Under the pieces are notes generated by a model. The model had not been told where the DNA came from and did not search any database. It saw nothing but the letters and a program-made list of their open reading frames with translations. The position numbers were made by a program, and so were the translations under genes. From Malacoplasma penetrans HF-2 (GTDB taxonomy: Bacteria; Bacillota_I; Bacilli_A; Mycoplasmatales; Mycoplasmoidaceae), in NCBI RefSeq assembly GCF_000011225.1, contig NC_004432.1, positions 372,001 to 436,000 of the forward strand: a DNA stretch of 64,000 nt, read 5' to 3'. Below, in pieces: positions 32,776-44,061 of this stretch. Each line of letters starts with the position of its first letter. The first letter of the stretch is position 1.

Positions 32776-33624
32776 ATGCTAGAATCTACTTATATGAAAA
32801 CAGAATTTGAACAAAAAGCAATTGATTTATTTTCATCTAAAATATCTAAGTACTCAATTAATGACATTAAAAACATTGAAACACTAAGTGGTGGTTTTAC
32901 TAATCATTGCTATTGTTTTACTCTTGCAGATAATAAAAAGTATTTTGTGAGAATTGGTAGTTTAAAAATAAATAGAACTAATGAATATAGTTTTTTAAAA
33001 GCTTCAAAATTAATTAAAAAATATAAATACTATGATTTTGATACTGGTAATGCTATCAAGATTTGAATTGATGGTAGTACATCTACTTTTGATGATTGTT
33101 CAAATTTTGAAGTGTTTTCTAGAATTGTTAAACAGATTAAAAAAATTCAGTCTATTAAATTAGATAAAATTCAAGAGATTAAAGTTAGGGATTTTTACCA
33201 ATTTATTAACATTGCTAAAATTGAAAATATTTATGTTAATAAATATAAAGAGATAATAGAAAAATATAAAAATTTAGATTTAGTGCTAAGTCATAATGAT
33301 ATTAGACCTTCAAATATTTTGATTAATAAAAATAAAGTATATTTGATAGATTTTGAATGATGCACTTTAAATAATCAATATTGAGATTTAGCAAATATAG
33401 TAAGAGAATTAGAATTTCCCCTAGATCAATTAGAAAAAGTATTTAAAAAATATTTTAAGAAATTGGATTTCAGTGTTCTTAAAGATATGATTTTTGCTGC
33501 AACTTGTTTTGCTTGTCAATGAACTTTTTTTGAAAAAGAAAGTGAAGAATTACTTAAGTATAGAAAAAATGTAATTAGAATAATGAATAATTATTATAGC
33601 TCTTTCTATGGTGATTCTAAATAA
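32776..33624 (+). CDS. Choline/ethanolamine kinase-like phosphotransferase (LicA/APH fold)
   Basis: 282 residues. The N-lobe has LSGGFTNHCYCF (nucleotide loop) and KKYFVRIG (Lys). The catalytic loop is LSHNDIRPSNIL and the metal-binding segment LIDFEW, both intact. The pattern fits LicA-type choline or ethanolamine kinases rather than antibiotic kinases, and some mycoplasmas put phosphocholine on glycolipids; the substrate is inference. The start is uncertain between ATG 32776 and ATG 32794; neither has a good SD. Trp residues at 33064 and 33358 regions are TGA-coded. Confidence 0.8.
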
Positions 33625-33635
33625 TAGACTATTTA

Positions 33636-33666
33636 AAAATGTTAACAACTAAGTTAACATTTTTTA
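33636..33666 (+). terminator. Terminator of the kinase-like gene
   Basis: AAATGTTAAC pairs with GTTAACATTT, followed by T-rich sequence. Confidence 0.82.
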
Positions 33667-33751
33667 TTTCTTTTTAAATCGGGAAAAACTATATTAAATG
33701 TAGCAGGTTCCTTATTAAAATATTACAATATTTTTCCAACTAACAAGAAAT

Positions 33752-33791
33752 GAAAAACCCCTATCCTGAGAAAGGGATAGAGGTGTTTTTA
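33752..33791 (+). terminator. Terminator with no assigned gene
   Basis: AACCCCTATCC pairs imperfectly with GGGATAGAGGTG, then TTTTT. No gene lies between it and the terminator at 33666, so it may end a short RNA starting near 33670. Confidence 0.7.
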
Positions 33792-33880
33792 TAAATTTAG
33801 AAATAATGTTATTATTATATAACTAGTTTTCTTTTAAATATAAACTAACAAATTTAATGTTAGGTAAAAAGGAGGTTTAT

Positions 33881-33967
33881 ATGAAAAATTTAATAAATTA
33901 CTTATATAAATTTTTAATTTTTAAGGAAACACAATTTTCCTGAGAGAAATTTTTACTTTTGATATAA
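33881..33967 (+). CDS. Possible 28-residue peptide
   Basis: ATG 33881 follows AAAGGAGG at ideal spacing, the best SD in the window. The frame encodes MKNLINYLYKFLIF, then KETQFSWEKFLLLI and TAA, with a TGA-coded Trp. The peptide is hydrophobic and basic, possibly a small membrane peptide, leader or gene remnant. No conservation evidence is available. Confidence 0.35.
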
Positions 33968-34052
33968 GAATTAAACCAAAAAATAAAATGATTAAATATT
34001 ATTATGATTTTTTAATCTCCTTAATAATTGTGCAATTTACAAATTGCATTAT

Positions 34053-34084
34053 GTTACAAAGTTAAGGAGAATAACCTTTGTAAC
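34053..34084 (+). repeat. Hairpin with loop TTAAGGAGAATAAC (copy 1)
   Basis: GTTACAAAG pairs perfectly with CTTTGTAAC around a 14-base loop containing AAGGAG. Copy 2 at 34607 shares the AAAG-TTAAGGA...C-CTTT core. Confidence 0.6.
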
Positions 34085-34306
34085 TATAACTATTATATAC
34101 AAATTCTAAGGTTTTAGATTAAATACTTTTTTATTTTCTAATTTTAAATTTATTTAAAAAATCATGCATAAAATAATAACTTTTTAATGGAATACATTAA
34201 ATAAATATTTCTTGTTAGAGGCACAATAATAAAAGAAGTTTATTTTAAAATAATAGATTTAATAAAAGATTATTTTAAAAATAAAACAATGATTTATAAA
34301 CAGTAG

Positions 34307-34342
34307 AAAACCCTCAATTGCTAAAGCAAAAGAGGGTTTTTA
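34307..34342 (+). terminator. Second terminator with no assigned gene
   Basis: AAAACCCTC pairs with GAGGGTTTT, with an inner TTGC/GCAA pairing, followed by TTTT. Confidence 0.75.
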
Positions 34343-34606
34343 TATTTATATAAAAGATATAGAAAAAAAGGTTTAATTATCTATAATATTGAAATTATGA
34401 ATAGAAAACTTTTTATTAACACTATTTTTTAAATAGGAGATAGGGTACAAAGTTAAGAATAATTAAAGGATAATTTTAAATTTAAACAATATTATTAGGA
34501 GTACAAGAAAGAGAAATAAAATTAATATTAAATCTAAAATGTATTTTTTATGTATAGATAATTAAATGAATAAAATAATATGAACAAGCATATTCCTTAA
34601 ATAATG

Positions 34607-34644
34607 ATATTGCTGTAAAGTTAAGGATACCTTTACAGCAATAT
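34607..34644 (+). repeat. 14-bp perfect hairpin with loop TTAAGGATAC (copy 2)
   Basis: ATATTGCTGTAAAG (34607-34620) pairs with CTTTACAGCAATAT (34631-34644). The loop carries AAGGA as in copy 1. No T run follows, so it is not a standard terminator. It lies 200 bases before the surface protein ATG. Confidence 0.6.
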
Positions 34645-34844
34645 TATTTTATATGCTATCTGGACTTTCTTTTAACTTTTTGTTAAAAAAACATAAAAAT
34701 ATAGTTTTTAAATTTAATAAAAGGTATATTTTTATTTCTTTTTATTTTTGTTTTCATATAAATAAAACATTACAAACCTGGTATTTTACATTGGCATCAA
34801 AAAAATTTAAAATTATAAATGGTGTTAAAAAGGAAAAATTTATA

Positions 34845-37800
34845 ATGCGTAAATTATCTAAAAAAATAACTTTATCAATATTAGGCTCTGTTTTAGGTGT
34901 TGCAACTGGACTATCTGTTGCATTACCAATGTCAGAAAGTGCTTTAAGCAATTCTTCAATAACTAGCTTATCTCAAAACAATCATGCCTCAACTTCTGAT
35001 TTAGTAATTTCAGAAAATAATGATCAAAATGCAAATATATCTACTAACAATGGTCCAATTACTTTTCATGGTAATAAAATTACAGCTTTAGATTGATTTG
35101 GAAACAAGAAGTGAGAAATTGATTTTGCAACTCATGTTCCTGATAAAACCAGTACTAAACCTGGAGTTGATTATACTGATTCTGCATGACAACGTTCATG
35201 ATTTAATTGAGATTACAACAGATCAAAAGATAAATTATGGGTACTAGGATATTATTCTACTAATACTAAAAAACAACCTCTATTTCAGATTAATGGTTCA
35301 ACTGGTGCAATTGAAAAAACATTTGATTTAACTTATACAAATTTATCAAGTGTTAATAATGCTTATCGTTTTGTTTCAGCTTTAAGTTCAGGAAAGGTTA
35401 TGGTTTATGGTGGTGCAGGAAGCACATATGATGCTAAAGCATTGCTATATGATCCAGATACTGATACTTTAACTCAAATAAGTGGTAATTCTAATAACAC
35501 AACAATTTTGCCAATAGGAGATTCAACTTATGGGCAAAAATATAGATGATATTTTTTCAATCTGATCCCTATTGCTAATAATAAAAATTTAGTAGAAGTC
35601 TTTCCATTCTCAACTGATCCAACATCAGATGACACTACTGCTGCAAGAAATGCATCTTATGACATTTACTTTTTATTAGTTGATGACAATCTTAATATGA
35701 TTGAAACAACTGGAGAATGAGCTACAAAAGTTAAAGCAGCAAATGCAATGGTAGGATATAGAAATACACAAGTTACACCACAACGTGATTACTACACAAT
35801 GCTTGATGGTAAAGTAGTTACAGTTGTTTATAACACTGCAATTATTATTGATGCAACTGGAAATTCTGTTAATTATGGGACTTTCCCAATGACAGATAAT
35901 AAATGAATTAAATCATGAGCTTTTGATTCAAATCAAAACCTATATTTTAAATTTAAAGATGATACAAAAATTTATAAAGTATCTGGTGACTTTTGAAAGA
36001 CTTTAACTTCATCAAATAACCATACTGCTTCAGTTTCTCCTACAATTTATTTAGACCTATCTGGAATTAGTAAAGATAATGTAAACACATATGCAAGTAA
36101 TTTTGTTATCTACAATGTATATGGATATACTGGGCAATTGATGATAATTAATTCATATTACAATAAATTTATTAGATTGAGTGAATCTGAAAAAATACCA
36201 AGTGATGCAAATTATGGTCTTGCAATTGCTGTTACACAAAATGAAAATCAACAAAATCAAGGTGATTTTAAAGGAACATTGAATGGTCCAGATAGTTTTC
36301 AAAAAGCATCTGATTTCACAATTGAAAATTCAATTTTACAATCAAAAATTCCTAGTGAAATTACTAAGAATGACATTACAACACTAAATAATTCATTTAT
36401 AAAAGATGGTGATAGCAGTGGTTTTGTAATTTCAGATATTGATGATAGTAAAGGAACATTTAAAGTAACTGTTAACTTATATCAAATTCCATGATTTACT
36501 AATGAATTACCAAGTGATTCTTCACCTAGAACAGTTTCATACGATTTTACAACTACCAATAAAATTGGAAATAAAACATCTTGAAAAACATTATCAACTT
36601 CAACTGATTATGATTTCTTAAATATGTTACCTTCAAAGGTTCAAGTTTCAGATGTATCATCATTAAATCCTTTTCAAGCATCTTTCCAATCTCAAACAAT
36701 TACAAATGCAAATGGAGAACAGCTTTATCCTAAAACTACTTACTCTATTCAATCTCGTGATGATACAAAAGGTGAAATTACAGTTAAAGCAGATTATCAA
36801 TATGTGCCAATGTCAGCAAATTTATCAAACTATGTTTCTAATGTAAAAAGCTATTCTTCAACTAATACTTATAAAATTTTCAGCAATTCTTCAGCTGCTA
36901 ACTTTAAATTTGCAGGACAAACAAACAATGAAACAAGTATTGATGTTAGCCAAGTTCCGCAACTTAAAAACCTATTAAGTGCAAACACATTACCTTCTTC
37001 ATTTACTAGTTTAAATAATTCATCTGATTCTACAAATTCAGGTTTCTTACAATTTGTGAACACAAATACTAGTAAGGGTTACCCAATTTCTAAAATGAAG
37101 TTTACAGTAGCTGCAAATGATACAGCAGGTACTTTAAAAATAGATGCTGTTATGCCTTCTAATTACTCTCCAAAAAATCAACAAGAATCATTTAGTGTTA
37201 CTTATACTAACTTAAATAAAGTTACAAGCTATAAATTTAGTTTTAATAATGTTAATAGTATTGGTGGAACTAACAAAAACTTAATTCTTCCCTCAGCAAT
37301 TACAGATGGTGATATTATCAACTCATTTATAAGCTATACTGGTTTTAGCTCAAATGATTTCACAATTACAAAAACTGCAAATGATGAAACTGGAAGTTTA
37401 ACAGTTGCAATTTCATTAAACAGCAACTATGCTTCAGAAATTGGTAATGGTAATGTTGGTTTTACAAACTACAATGCAACTCAAACATTTACTGGTTTTA
37501 TGACAACTGATGAATATAACCAAAGATTTAATGTTGAATTTGAAGATGATAGTGATAATAAATTATTAGCTTTAAAACAAGTTCAAGTAAGTGAAATTTA
37601 TGATGCTTTCTATGGAACAAATAAAAATGGACTTACAATTGGGTCTACTAAATATGATGATCTAAAATCATTAATTAAAGGATTGTTAGTTAAAAGTCAG
37701 GGTTCATTAATTCCTACAAGTTGAACTGATACTAGAATCACAGCTGATATGTATTATGATAATTCTCAAGGAACTATTAGTTTTTATGTAAAGATTCCAA

Positions 37801-38201
37801 AAGAATTAATTAGTGGTGCAAATAGTGATTTAAACTTAGTTGCAAACTATACTGGTTTTGTTAAAGGGAATGTTGATTCAACTTCTGATAACTTATCATT
37901 TGTTGCAAACAACATGCTAAAAAGTTATCTAGTAAATAACAGTGGTATAACTGAAGAGCAATTTGATCAATTTACTCCAGATACTTTTGCTAAGTGATTA
38001 CAAGATAACAATAATCAAGAAGCATTAAAACTAATATCTTATAAAAGTGGTGAATATGTAAGTTTATTAGCAGATTCTAGTAAACACAAAATTACAGTTA
38101 TTTCAAATCCTGTTCAAAGAACAGTTTCAGTTTATGTTTACTTTGAAAATGTTACAGATCCAAAATCACTAAAAGAATATTCAGTAACTTATAATATTTA
38201 A
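34845..38201 (+). CDS. Large surface protein with Lipoprotein_17-type repeats
   Basis: 1118 residues. A basic N-terminus and hydrophobic helix (KKITLSILGSVLGVATGLSVALPM) form a signal without a lipobox Cys. Residues about 70-440 look beta-propeller-like (TALDWFGNKKWEIDF, VMVYGGAGSTYDAKALLYDP, LDGKVVTVVYNTAIIID). From about 450 there are four or five repeats of about 110 residues with the pattern LPSxITxxDI ... FIxxxG ... DDxxGTxxVxVxL, the mollicute Lipoprotein_17 domain. ATG 34845 follows AAAGGA and starts the signal; an in-frame ATG at 34653 would put 64 extra residues before it. Many Trp are TGA. Probable surface antigen or adhesin. Confidence 0.83.
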
Positions 38202-38235
38202 AACTTGATTATTAAAAAAACAAATTCAAAATCAT

Positions 38236-38272
38236 GATAGACCTTTTGTATAAAAGGTCTATTTTCTTTTTC
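38236..38272 (+). terminator. Terminator of the large surface protein gene
   Basis: ATAGACCTTTT pairs with AAAAGGTCTAT, followed by T-rich sequence. Confidence 0.85.
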
Positions 38273-38402
38273 TATTTGTAAAAAATAATATCTAAAAACA
38301 ACTCTGTTTTATTTTTAAACAAAACAGATAATATGATTAATTTTTAAATAAAAAATAAATTGATAATTTAAAATTAATTAACTAATATATGGGATGTTAT
38401 TT

Positions 38403-39845
38403 ATGAAAGAGATAAAAAGAACTTTAACTTTTGATGATGTTTTATTAAGACCACAATATTCTGAAGTTTTACCAAAAGAAACTGATGTTAGAACAACTTT
38501 AAGTAGTAGATTTCAAATGAAAATTCCTATTATGAGTGCAAGTATGGATACTGTTACTGAAATTGAGATGGCATATAATATGTCATTAAATGGTGGAATA
38601 GGAGTAATTCATAAGAATCTATCACATTCACAACAATCTAATATGATTAAGCAAATCAAACATATTAAAAATGGTTTGTATTACAATATTATGGCTTTTG
38701 AATCTAGTAATAAGATTTCAATGATTAAAGAAAAGGTTTTTGATGAATACTTAGATGATTGTATTTTTGTGACTGTTAATGGATCTATTGTTAACATAGT
38801 TTCAAAAGAAGATTTAGAAAATAAAAAAATTGACTCTAACTCAACACTAGAATCAATTGGTAGAAAGAAAATTATTTTTGCAAAAGATAGTTCAAGTTTA
38901 GAAGAAATTTTAAAAATCATGGATGAAAATAAACTTGATTTTATGCCAATAGTTTCAGAAACTACAAATGGTATTATTGCAGTTGCTAAAAGAAAATGAT
39001 TAGTACCTTATTTAAATTCTGATGATCCATTAATTGATTCAAAAGAAAGACCAAAAGTATGTGGTGCAATTGGTGTTACAGAAGATAGTATTGAAAGAGC
39101 AAAATTACTAATAGCAGCGGGTGTGGATGCTATTATTATTGATTGTGCTCATGGTCACTCTAAAAAAGTAATTGAACTAACTAGAGAAATTAAAAAACTA
39201 TTCCCTAAGTTATTTTTAATAGTTGGTAATGTTGTTACTGCAAATGGAGTAAACGACTTATATAAAGCAGGTGCAGATGCAGTAAAAATTGGTGTTGGAC
39301 CAGGTGCAATTTGTACAACTAGAACTGTATCTGGAGTTGGTATTCCTCAGTTTAGTGCGATTTTAGAATGTTATGAAGAAGCAAAGAAATTAAATATACC
39401 TATTATTGCAGATGGAGGAATAAAAAATTCTGGTGATATGGTGAAAGCATTAGCAGCAGGAGCAGATGCTGTAATGTTAGGTAGTTTATTAGCAGGTTGT
39501 GATGAATCTCCTTCAGTTAAAGTTATGCATAATAACAAAATGTATAAGCAATATCGTGGAATGGGAAGTATTGCTGCAATGAAAGCAGGAAGTTCTGATA
39601 GATATGGTCAAGATGGAATTAAAAAATTAGTAGCAGAAGGTGTAGAAGGTTTAATGCCTTATATTGGTCCAGTTAAAGAATCACTATATCAATTAGTAGG
39701 TGGTTTAAAAAGTGGTATGGGATATGTTGGTGCTAAAACATTAACAGATCTTAAAAATAAAGCAGAGTTTGTTGAGCAAACTGGAATTGGCTTAAAAGAA
39801 AGTTCTACTCATAGTATTGTTCTATTATCTGAACAAAGTAAATAG
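38403..39845 (+). CDS. guaB: IMP dehydrogenase
   Basis: 480 residues. It oxidises IMP to XMP with NAD in guanine nucleotide synthesis. The start [20 protein letters not shown] is the family's N-terminus; the catalytic loop [17 protein letters not shown] contains the active-site Cys; [25 protein letters not shown] and [10 protein letters not shown] follow. Residues about 95-205 hold the CBS pair (more diverged). ATG 38403 is preferred over 38394 because it matches the family start, though the SD is poor. IMPDH in a mollicute implies IMP is available from hypoxanthine salvage. Confidence 0.95.
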
Positions 39846-39969
39846 TAAAAACTTTTATTATAATACAAAAAAATAAATTTATTTGATTTTTTTCCTTAAA
39901 TGTAGTTTAATTTTAATGTGGTGTTAAAAACTGAAAAGAGTGAAAGTAATCATTCTGATCTATAAAAAA

Positions 39970-40236
39970 TGTTATACTCCGGACTTTAAATAAAGTATGT
40001 TTTAAAAATAGGCAAAAAGTAGTCGAGTGTCGAATCCTATTTAGATATTCAACAAGTTCTTTGGTCAGGAACTTGTGCATTCGCGCAGTGCAATATCAAA
40101 TTCTTGATGAAAAAAACAGAAATAATATTTAGAATTAGCTGAATAACTAAAGTTATGGTGACAATTGGTTTAATAGCTTATAAGGTTTTGAGAGCCATAG
40201 TTATTTTGGGTTAACTTTAAGGTTAACCCCTTTTTA
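39970..40236 (+). ncRNA. Large structured RNA candidate, unknown family
   Basis: About 270 bases with a dense set of stems: ACTTT-aaat-AAAGT (39983-39996); AAATAGG (40006-40012) with CCTATTT (40036-40042) enclosing TCGA-gtg-TCGA; GATATT (40044-40049) with AATATC (40092-40097) closing a multibranch that holds CAAGTTC/GAACTTG and a TGCA hairpin; AATTCT/AGAATT; ATAAC-taaa-GTTAT; and the terminator GGGTTAAC/GTTAACCC. There is no open frame and local GC is raised. It lacks the RNase P, SRP and tmRNA signatures I know. Transcript ends are approximate. Confidence 0.6.
40208..40236 (+). terminator. Terminator of the structured RNA
   Basis: GGGTTAAC pairs with GTTAACCC, followed by TTTTT. Confidence 0.9.
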
Positions 40237-40251
40237 TTTCAGGAAAATTTT

Positions 40252-40280
40252 GACTATATGGATGCCATATAGTCTTTTTA
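40252..40280 (+). terminator. Second terminator behind the structured RNA
   Basis: GACTATATGG-atg-CCATATAGTC followed by TTTTTA, only 15 bases after the first terminator. Confidence 0.8.
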
Positions 40281-40328
40281 TTTGTCATTCTTGGATATAG
40301 ATAAATTCAAAACCTTTAAAAGAATAAT

Positions 40329-40366
40329 AAAAGCCTCCTAACTTAATAAGTTAAGAGGCTTTTATT
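40329..40366. terminator. Terminator of the small two-helix protein gene (minus), also readable on plus
   Basis: AAAAGCCTCCTAACTTA pairs with TAAGTTAAGAGGCTTTT; AT-rich runs flank both sides. Confidence 0.8.
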
Positions 40367-40384
40367 TAGATTATATAAAATAGA

Positions 40385-40606
40385 TTATTGAGTTAATTTT
40401 CTATTAGTCTTTTTAATTTTAATATACAATCATACACCTGCTGAAAGAGCTGTAGCTAATACTGCAAGAACAAATATAATAATTATTCCAACTTGAGCCA
40501 CACCTGCAATTGCACAGATAGAATCAATAACAAATAAAATGATAGCTATAACTAATGATCAGAACATAGTTAATTTTAAAGCTTCATATTTAGTATACTT
40601 TGCCAT
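40385..40606 (-). CDS. Small membrane protein with two helices
   Basis: Not recognised. 73 residues, start ATG 40606 after GGAGATTTTAA on the minus strand. Two hydrophobic helices (LTMFWSLVIAIILFVIDSICAIAG and VGIIIIFVLAVLATALSAG, residues about 12-34 and 37-57) with short basic ends (YIKIKKTNRKLTQ). Trp codons are TGA, which hides the frame under the standard code. It has its own terminator and faces the structured RNA. Confidence 0.75.
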
Positions 40607-40845
40607 TTAAAATCTCCATATTTTTTTATAATTGATTAATTTTGTCAGACAAAATATTCTTTCATTTTCAAAATAGAACCTAAGTCCAACTTTATAATTA
40701 TATGATATTTTTTTATTATTACATTTTTAATAAAGAAAACCATTTTTAAACCCAATATTTTAATATATTGATTTTTGTTTAATAAATAATACAAATAGTG
40801 AATAAAATAAAAGAGATTAAATTAAAAAATACATATAGGAAAAAT

Positions 40846-41712
40846 ATGAAAATCACTTGAATTGGTACAGGGATAATGGGTAAAGCAATGTTAAATAGAC
40901 TTGCTAGTCATGGTCACATTATTCATGCTTATAATAGAACTTATGAAAAAATGAATGATTTAAATCATCCAAATATTTTGAAATTTAGATCAATTAAAGA
41001 TGCTGTAAAAGATACTAATATTATTATGACTATGGTGGGTTATCCATCTGATGTTTTAGACATCTATTTAAATGATGAATATGGTATTTTTAATTATGTT
41101 TCAAGTGAACAAATTTGTATAGACTTCACTACATCTTCTCCTAATTTTGCTGTTCAGTTAGCTAACAATTCTAAAGGTATTAAAGTTTTAGATGCTCCTG
41201 TAACTGGTGGTGATATAGGTGCACTAAATGGAACACTATCTATAATGGTTGGTGGGGATTTTGAAACTTTTAAAAAAGTTGAAAGTATTCTAAAAATATT
41301 AGGGAATAAAATTAATTACTTTGGTAGTGCTGGTAAAGGACAACATGCTAAATTATTTAATCAAATTTTAGTTGCAGTTAATACTTTTGCAACAGCAGAA
41401 GTTTTAAACTATTGTAAAAAGAATAATGTTGATATTGAAGCTGCTTACAAAGTTTTTGATAAAACTATTGGTAACAACTGACAACTTAAAAATAATGGAA
41501 TCAAAATGTTAAGTAGTGATTTGAAACCAGGATTTTATATCAAGCATTTCATTAAAGATTTAAAACTAGTTAAAGAAAATGAAAATGATTATTTATATGG
41601 TTTAAATGAAATATTAAAACTATATCAAGATTTTGCTAATCAAAATGAATTGGTAAATGAATTAGGAACTCAATCTATTTATGAATTACTGAAAAATATA
41701 GGGGAGAAATAA
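40846..41712 (+). CDS. 3-hydroxyisobutyrate dehydrogenase-like (beta-hydroxyacid) dehydrogenase
   Basis: 288 residues. The NAD(P) loop is WIGTGIMGKAMLNRL, followed by the substrate-binding signature DAPVTGGDIGALNGTLSIMVGG and the catalytic Lys segment GAGKGQHAKLFNQIL (family: G-x-G-x-K-x-x-N). The C-terminal all-helical domain is complete. The family reduces or oxidises short beta-hydroxyacids such as tartronate semialdehyde or 3-hydroxyisobutyrate; the substrate is not fixed here. AGGAAAA precedes the ATG. A paralogue fused to a HAD domain begins 1 base after its stop. Confidence 0.88.
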
Positions 41713-41713
41713 T

Positions 41714-44050
41714 ATGAAAATCGGATGACTTTCACATGACAATAGTTTTAATGAATTAGTTAATAATTTAATTTTTTCTAATCATGAAATTCTTTACTAT
41801 ATTAAAAATAATTCTAGTTTTAAAACAAATAAAAATTTATTAAGAGTTGATTCAGTTGATGAATTATTAAATTCAGATATTGAAGTTATTTTTACTTATT
41901 TTAATAATTCAACAGAAGCTTATTCAATTTTTTTTAAAGATATTATTAATAAATGTAAACATTTAAATAAAAAAGTAACATTAATTGATTTATCTTCAAT
42001 TTCTGTAAACTTAGTAGAAAAGATTTTATTAAAAACAGAATACATTGATTATTTAAGTGCTCCTATTATTAGATACTCTAATAGTTTTAATCAACTATTT
42101 TACACTATGCCAATTAGTGGTAAGAAGTTTATTTTTGATAAAGTAAGTAATTTATTAGCAGATCTAGAAATTGATTATTTTTACTGTGGTGGATTAGCTT
42201 CAGCACAAGTATTAAACTCAGCTAGTGCAATGCTAAATTCTTTTGTTACCCTTGGTGTTTTTGAAGCAATTAATTATGCTATCTCAAACCAACTTGATTT
42301 GAACACTTTATATGAAGCAGTAAGTTCTGGTGCTGGAAGCAGTAATCTTTTATCTCAATTTTTTAAAAAGATTATCAATAAGGACTTTGATGATTTAAAT
42401 GATAATTTAATTAATGCATCTCATCTTGTTTCTAATGTTTTAGTTGATAACAAAAATAACAATTATGATTTTTTATTATCTAAAGTAATTTATGGGATCT
42501 TAAAAAGACAAGGTAATAATACAGTTAACTTGGATGTTAACACTTTAGCAAAATTCTATAATTTGAATTTATTAAATACTAATAATTCTATAGACAACAA
42601 TTTTACTGATTTTGATAACAGTAATGGTTTTAATTCTAACTATGTGGTTGATAACAACTATAATCTTTTTAATAGTTTTGAAAGTTATGAAAAACCTATT
42701 ACTACTAGTAATGAAAAACTAGAAATTAGTTCATTAAAAAAAGAAAGTATCAATAATGATAATAATGTTGAGATTGAAAAGAAACCAATAATAGATTTTA
42801 ATGATGAAGCTTTTTCTCAAACTCAAAATCAATCTATTTTTGATTTCATAGATAATTCAAATGCAAATGATGAACCTAATAATAATGAACCTAGTGAATA
42901 CAAAACTCCTGAATCTTTGACTGATACAAATTTGAAACCAGAAATTAAAAATTTATTTGAAGATAAAGTAGATGAAGAAAAAGGTTCACTTGGATCAAAA
43001 GAAGGTTTTGTTGAATATATTACTCCAAATAAAACTGAAAATTTTGCAGTTAAATCAGATACTGAAAAACACAATACTCTTGTTGAAGATTTAATTGGAA
43101 AAGAATTAAAAAAAGAAGCAAACAAAATTAATTTACCAGTTAATGAAGGTTTAGAAGATTTCTTTAATTTTGATTTAAATAACATGGACTTAGATACATT
43201 TACTAATAATGGTAAAAAAGTTTTAGTTTTTGATCTTGATGGAACTTTATTAAATGAAAATAAAAGAGTAAATGTTGAAACTATTAGTGCAATGCAAAAA
43301 GCATATCAAGAAGGTCATGAATTAGTAATAGCAACTGGAAGATCTTATCAACAAACAATTGATGTAGTTAATCAAGTTGGGGTTGTAAGATATGCAGTTA
43401 TGAATAATGGTGCATTAATCTATGATAAAGAAAATAATAAAATTTTTAGAAATACAGACCCTCTACCAAAAGACTTAATTAAATACTTTTTTGAAATTGT
43501 CTTTTCAAAAAATATTCCTTTCTTGCTATATAGTGATTTAAATGTTTATATGTACAATTTCACTAATGATGATAAAAAAGTTTTCTTGCCTTACATTAAT
43601 GAAAGAACTATTGATATTTCTGGAATGAGCATTGATGAACTATTTAAATACTTAAATAACAATAATATAGATTTATTTAATTTATGTGCTCACTGTGAAG
43701 CATTAACTGAAGAAGATTGAGTACAAATGTTTAAATACTATAAAGAAGATCTTAAATTGTGTAATTTAACTAGTGCATTAAAAGGATCAATTGATATTTA
43801 TGGTGCTTCAATTTCTAAATATATAGGTTATTTGAAATTGAAAGAAATGATTAATTGTTTTGATGATGATGTTTACTTCTTTGGAGATTCTAATAATGAC
43901 TATGATTTAATGAGTCATTTAGAAAATGGGGTTGCTATGGGAAATGCTAATCCAAGATTAAAAGCTATTTCTAAATATGTGATTGGTGATAATAATTCAA
44001 CAGCCATTGCAGACTTTATTGAATCTAGTATTTTAGAAAAAAGATTTTAA
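41714..44050 (+). CDS. Fusion of a degenerate hydroxyacid-dehydrogenase-like domain and a Cof-type HAD phosphatase
   Basis: 778 residues. Residues 1-285 follow the fold of the upstream dehydrogenase but the NAD loop is lost (MKIGWLSHDNSFNEL) and the catalytic region is changed; the helical domain shows SSGAGSSNLLSQFF. Residues about 285-500 are an Asn/Asp/Glu-rich, probably disordered linker. Residues 500-778 are a Cof-type HAD hydrolase: D507-L-D-G-T, ATGRSYQQT, KYIGYLKL (Lys) and FFGDSNNDYDLM, all intact. The stop of the previous gene lies 1 base before the ATG, so the two are cotranscribed. Phosphatase activity is likely; substrate unknown. Confidence 0.85.
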
Positions 44051-44061
44051 GTAAAATAAAC

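Larger units (their letters stand above)
33667..34844 (+). other. Gene-poor stretch with several hairpins and SD-like sites
   Basis: 1.2 kb without a long gene. It holds two terminators (33752-33791, 34307-34342), a 28-codon frame at 33881, an 18-bp near-palindrome TGCAATTT-ac-AAATTGCA (34031-34048), and two hairpins with related loops (34053-34084 and 34607-34644). SD-like AGGAG occurs at about 33870, 34064, 34435 and 34498. A degenerate third loop copy, ACAAAGTTAAGAATAA, lies at 34448. It may be decayed tandem surface-gene leaders or short transcripts. Confidence 0.5.

Noticed and set aside
34607-34644. Inverted repeat as an invertible promoter for the large surface protein
   Set aside because: The arms are separated by only 10 bases, too short to carry a promoter; a hairpin is the simpler reading.
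39970-40236. RNase P RNA, SRP RNA or a second tmRNA
   Set aside because: I find no GAAAGTCC P4 element, no GGAAGG SRP loop and no tRNA-like ends. Because mollicute RNase P RNAs can diverge, a model search should still be run.
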